Shown piece by piece: positions 6,260-8,877 of a DNA stretch of 8,877 bases. Under the pieces are notes generated by a model. It saw only the letters and a list, made by a program, of their open reading frames with translations. It made no database searches and had not been told where the DNA came from. Each line of letters opens with the position of its first letter. Position 1 is the stretch's first letter. A program made the position numbers and the translations under genes. The DNA is from DAOTXK01 sp034435395 (GTDB lineage Bacteria > Chloroflexota > Anaerolineae > Aggregatilineales > Ch27): positions 1-8,877 of the forward strand of contig DAOTXK010000256.1 of NCBI GenBank assembly GCA_034435395.1, written 5' to 3'.

Positions 6260-8800
6260 ATGATAAGTCTCTACGATATGCTGGAAGCGGCGGACGGACA
6301 GCTTTTTGGCGAGCCAGCCGCCCACATTTTTACCGACTTCGCCGTCGAGGTGGATCAGGTTGAGCAGGGTTGCCTGTTTGTCGCCCTCAAGACTGACCAG
6401 GGTGACGGCCACCTGCACCTGGAGGAGGCGGTGCGCCGGGGCGCGCTGGGACTGGTATGTGCGCAGCCGCCGGATTTTGACACCGAGGGCCTCACGGTCA
6501 TGATCGTGCGTGATGTCGAGACGGCCCTGATGAACTGGGCGCGCATCGTGATGCGCAAATTCGGCACGGCCACGATAGGGGTGAGCGGTTCGGCGGGAAA
6601 GTCGACCACCCGGGAAGTGATCGCGGCTGTGCTGGGCACCCGCTACCAGGTGTACAACAACCCTGGCGGCGTCGCCGGGCGGCTGGGCCTGCCGCTGGCG
6701 CTCGGCAAGCTTTCCGCCCAGGACGAACTGGCCGTGCTGGAGCTTTCCACTGACCAGCCGGGTGAGATGGCTCAGCTCATGGAGATCGCGCAGCCGCTGG
6801 TGGGCGTGGTGACGAATGTGGGATATTCACACCTGGACCAGCTGGATGATCTGGCGCGTGCCGCCGAGGAAAAAACCGCGTTGGTGGCCGGGCTGCCCGA
6901 GGGCGGGCTGGCGGTGCTGAATTACGACTCGGAGCTGGTCCGGGGCATGGCCGAGGCGACCAAAGCCACCGTGTTTTCGGTGGGCATAGACAGCTTTGAT
7001 GCCGATCTGTTGGCGTATAACATCGTGGTGGGGCGTTACAAGACCGGCTTTGACCTGCGTTATGGGGCGGAGCGTTATGTCGGGCGGTGGGTGCCGCTGT
7101 TAGGCCGCCACCAGATTTATGCCGTGATGATTGGGCTGGCCATCGGCCTGAGTTACCAGATCACGATTGAGGAGGGTCTGCGCGCCCTAACGCAGGTGGA
7201 GCCGCTGCCGGGGCGGTTGCGCCCGCTTAACGGTCGGGGCGGCTGCCTGCTGGTGGACGACACCTTCAGCGCCAGCCCGCTGTCTACCCAGGCGGCGCTG
7301 GAATGGCTGGGGTCGGTTCGTGGGGAGAAGGGCCGCCTGATCTTCGTCATGGGCGATCTCGATCACCTGGGCAATTACGCCCAGCGGGCGCATCGCCAGT
7401 TGGGCGAGCAGGTGGCCGGCGTGGCGGATCGGTTTGTGACCCAGGGCAACCTGGCGGCCATCGCCGGGCGGGCGGCCCTGGACTGCGGGATGCCGCGCCA
7501 TCAGGTCCGCATGACATATAGCCACCGCGACGCCTGCTTGGTGCTGGACGACCTGGGCCCGCATGATGTGGTGCTGGTCAAAGGGAGCCGGTCGGCGCGG
7601 ATGGATGAGGTTGTCCGGCAGCTGTTGCGGGAGGAGGCGGATGTCCGGCTGTTGGCGCAGCGGATGACCGAGGTTGACCAGGCGTGGAGTGGCCAGGCGG
7701 CGTGGCCTTCCTGGGTGGAAGTGGACCTGACCGCCATGGCGGACAACGTGCGCCGCCTGCGGGAAATGTTGGGGCCTGAGGTGGCCCTGATGGCGATGGT
7801 CCCGGCGGACGTTTACGGTCACGGGGCGGTGGCCTCCGCTGCCACGGCGGTCATGAACGGCGCGGCCTATCTGGGTGTGGCTTCACTGGAGGAGGCCATC
7901 ACCCTGCGGAATGCCGGGATTGAGGCTCCGATCCTGGTGGAGGGCTACATTCCGCTGCGGGGGATTCGGGACGCCATCCACTATAACATCACGGTGACGC
8001 TGTACGAGCTGGATTTCGCCCGGCTGTGCAACCGCATCGCCGCCGACATGGGCCGCCAACTGCGGATGCATGTCAACATCGATACCGGCATGGGACGGCT
8101 GGGGTTGCTGCCCGGCCAGGTGATGAGTTTTTTCCGCAGCCTGAGGAACCTGCGCTACCTGGACGTGGAGGGTATCTACACCGAACTGGCGGCAGCCACT
8201 GAAGACAGCAGTTACACCCAGCGGCAGCTGGAGGTTTTTGAAAGCCAGCTCAGCCCGTTGCTGGCCACCGGCCTGAAGTTTAAGTACATTCACGCGGCGA
8301 ATACGGCGGCGCTGCTGACCATGCCGGAGAGCCACTTCACCATGGTTCGCGCCGGAAGCATTTTGCACGGGCTGGTGCCTTCCCGGCAGGTGCCGTTGCC
8401 GGAGGGTTTCAGGCCGACCCTGTGCTGGAAGACCGTGATCGCTCAGGCCAAGCGACTGCCACCGGGCAGCTACGTCGGCGGCGGGCGGCGGTACCGCGCG
8501 ACCGGCGAGGAGCGGCTTGCCGTGATCCCGGTCGGCTACACCGATGGATTCCGGTCGGAGCCATACCACTGGCGGGAAGTGCTGGTGCGCGGCCAGCGGG
8601 TACCCGTGATCGGTCACGTGGGCCTGCATGAAGCGACGCTGGATATCAGCGCCGTCCCGGCATGCCAGGCTGGCGACGAAGTGGTGCTGATCGGGGAGCA
8701 GGGGGAGGAGGCGATCACGGCGGAAGAAGTGGCCGGTTGGCTGGAAACCACGGCCTATGAACTGCTGAGCACGATCTTGACGCGGGTTCCCCGCCTGTGA
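6260..8800 (+). CDS. murF: Fusion of a MurF-type Mur ligase with an alanine racemase domain that lacks its catalytic residues
   Basis: The protein has 846 residues. Residues 1-455 are a MurF-type ligase; MurF adds D-Ala-D-Ala to the UDP-MurNAc-tripeptide using ATP. Retained are the P-loop GVSGSAGKS (107-115, K114), E161 in LELS, H191 in NVGYSH, the candidate carbamylated K205, H284 in LGRH, DD 333-334, GD 365-366 and KGSR (441-444). Altered are the TPGNLNN-type motif (NPGGVAG, 134-140) and YNANP (FSASP, 336-340). After a linker, residues 485-846 have the alanine racemase fold: WVEVDL, YGHG (519-522), DTGMGRLG (608-615), R697, GYTDG, Y833 and RVPR. In Geobacillus stearothermophilus Alr numbering, the PLP lysine K39 is P515, the catalytic Y265 is G741, H166 is E642, M312-D313 are L789-H790, K129 is N606 and S204 is T682. 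Racemase activity is therefore unlikely. MurF-Alr fusions are known in Bacteroidetes. The start is ATG 6260; a longer frame from 5957 overlaps tgt antisense and is rejected. Confidence 0.93.
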   Translation: MISLYDMLEAADGQLFGEPAAHIFTDFAVEVDQVEQGCLFVALKTDQGDGHLHLEEAVRRGALGLVCAQPPDFDTEGLTVMIVRDVETALMNWARIVMRKFGTATIGVSGSAGKSTTREVIAAVLGTRYQVYNNPGGVAGRLGLPLALGKLSAQDELAVLELSTDQPGEMAQLMEIAQPLVGVVTNVGYSHLDQLDDLARAAEEKTALVAGLPEGGLAVLNYDSELVRGMAEATKATVFSVGIDSFDADLLAYNIVVGRYKTGFDLRYGAERYVGRWVPLLGRHQIYAVMIGLAIGLSYQITIEEGLRALTQVEPLPGRLRPLNGRGGCLLVDDTFSASPLSTQAALEWLGSVRGEKGRLIFVMGDLDHLGNYAQRAHRQLGEQVAGVADRFVTQGNLAAIAGRAALDCGMPRHQVRMTYSHRDACLVLDDLGPHDVVLVKGSRSARMDEVVRQLLREEADVRLLAQRMTEVDQAWSGQAAWPSWVEVDLTAMADNVRRLREMLGPEVALMAMVPADVYGHGAVASAATAVMNGAAYLGVASLEEAITLRNAGIEAPILVEGYIPLRGIRDAIHYNITVTLYELDFARLCNRIAADMGRQLRMHVNIDTGMGRLGLLPGQVMSFFRSLRNLRYLDVEGIYTELAAATEDSSYTQRQLEVFESQLSPLLATGLKFKYIHAANTAALLTMPESHFTMVRAGSILHGLVPSRQVPLPEGFRPTLCWKTVIAQAKRLPPGSYVGGGRRYRATGEERLAVIPVGYTDGFRSEPYHWREVLVRGQRVPVIGHVGLHEATLDISAVPACQAGDEVVLIGEQGEEAITAEEVAGWLETTAYELLSTILTRVPRL

Positions 8801-8832
8801 CTTCTGCCGACAACCGTTTTCGTTCAAACCTG

Positions 8833-8861
8833 TTGCCTGCACCCCCCGCCTCATGTACAAT
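8833..8861 (+). promoter_or_regulatory. Sigma70-type promoter for a gene beyond the right edge
   Basis: TTGCCT (8833-8838) is followed by a 17-bp spacer and TACAAT (8856-8861), with a predicted start near 8868. It lies 32 bp after the stop of the fusion gene, with no clear terminator between. No start codon for the next gene is seen before the window ends. Confidence 0.55.
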
Positions 8862-8877
8862 CTTAACCATTCAGACC

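Noticed and set aside
6136..6261. A 42-residue extension of Tgt from the TTG-type or other start near 6261
   Set aside because: It would be translated from DNA upstream of the predicted transcript start and matches nothing in the Tgt family; ATG 6135 has its own GGAGAG.
7802..7804. The Lys-to-Pro change as a sequencing error
   Set aside because: It requires two substitutions with the frame intact, and several other active-site positions hundreds of bases away are also changed.
7883..8860. A 325-codon minus-strand open frame opposite the racemase domain
   Set aside because: It is a His/Gln/Arg-rich shadow of the real coding strand, without motif or ribosome binding site.
1..8877. tRNA, rRNA, CRISPR, transposon or phage features
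   Set aside because: No cloverleaf-like, regularly spaced repeat, transposase or integrase signatures were seen on either strand by eye.

Overview
This is a GC-rich bacterial chromosomal window. The gene families suggest Chloroflexota, possibly an Anaerolineae-like lineage: secreted proteins built from several bacterial SH3 repeats, a DUF3048 (YerB-type) protein with a TPTPTP tail, an orphan PstS-like lipoprotein, and Chloroflexota-looking Tgt and UppP. That taxonomic call is inference. There is no phage, insertion sequence, CRISPR array or RNA gene that I can see, and no gene-free stretch longer than about 140 bases.

Layout. (1) 1-417, plus strand: the 3' end of a DUF3048 gene, closed by a strong hairpin terminator at 484-520 that sits between two convergent transcription units. 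(2) 557-6135, minus strand: a run of six genes transcribed right to left. In transcription order these are tgt (queuosine tRNA modification), uppP (undecaprenyl-diphosphate phosphatase), an orphan phosphate-type substrate-binding lipoprotein, and three consecutive secreted SH3-repeat proteins. The tgt promoter is at 6164-6192. A second, internal promoter at 3280-3309 drives the SH3 trio. (3) 6136-6259: a 124-bp divergent promoter region. (4) 6260-8800, plus strand: one 846-residue protein with a MurF-type Mur ligase fused to an alanine racemase fold. (5) 8801-8877: a further plus-strand promoter pointing out of the window.

The most interesting object is the MurF-Alr fusion. Its racemase half keeps the fold landmarks (YGHG, DTGMGRLG, GYTDG, YELL, RVPR), but the PLP-binding lysine is proline. 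The catalytic tyrosine is glycine, the THFA histidine is glutamate, and the CMD motif is GLH. It therefore looks like a pseudo-racemase. The MurF half keeps its ATP-site residues, but the normally Asn-rich acceptor motifs (TPGNxNN and YNANP) are rewritten, so it may be a repurposed Mur ligase rather than the housekeeping enzyme. The gene also appears to be transcribed as a leaderless mRNA: its -10 box ends 7 nt before the ATG and there is no Shine-Dalgarno sequence.

Functionally, uppP and the MurF-type fusion both concern peptidoglycan and the SH3 proteins are probably exported cell-envelope proteins, so the window has a loose envelope theme. Tgt is the only clear outlier.
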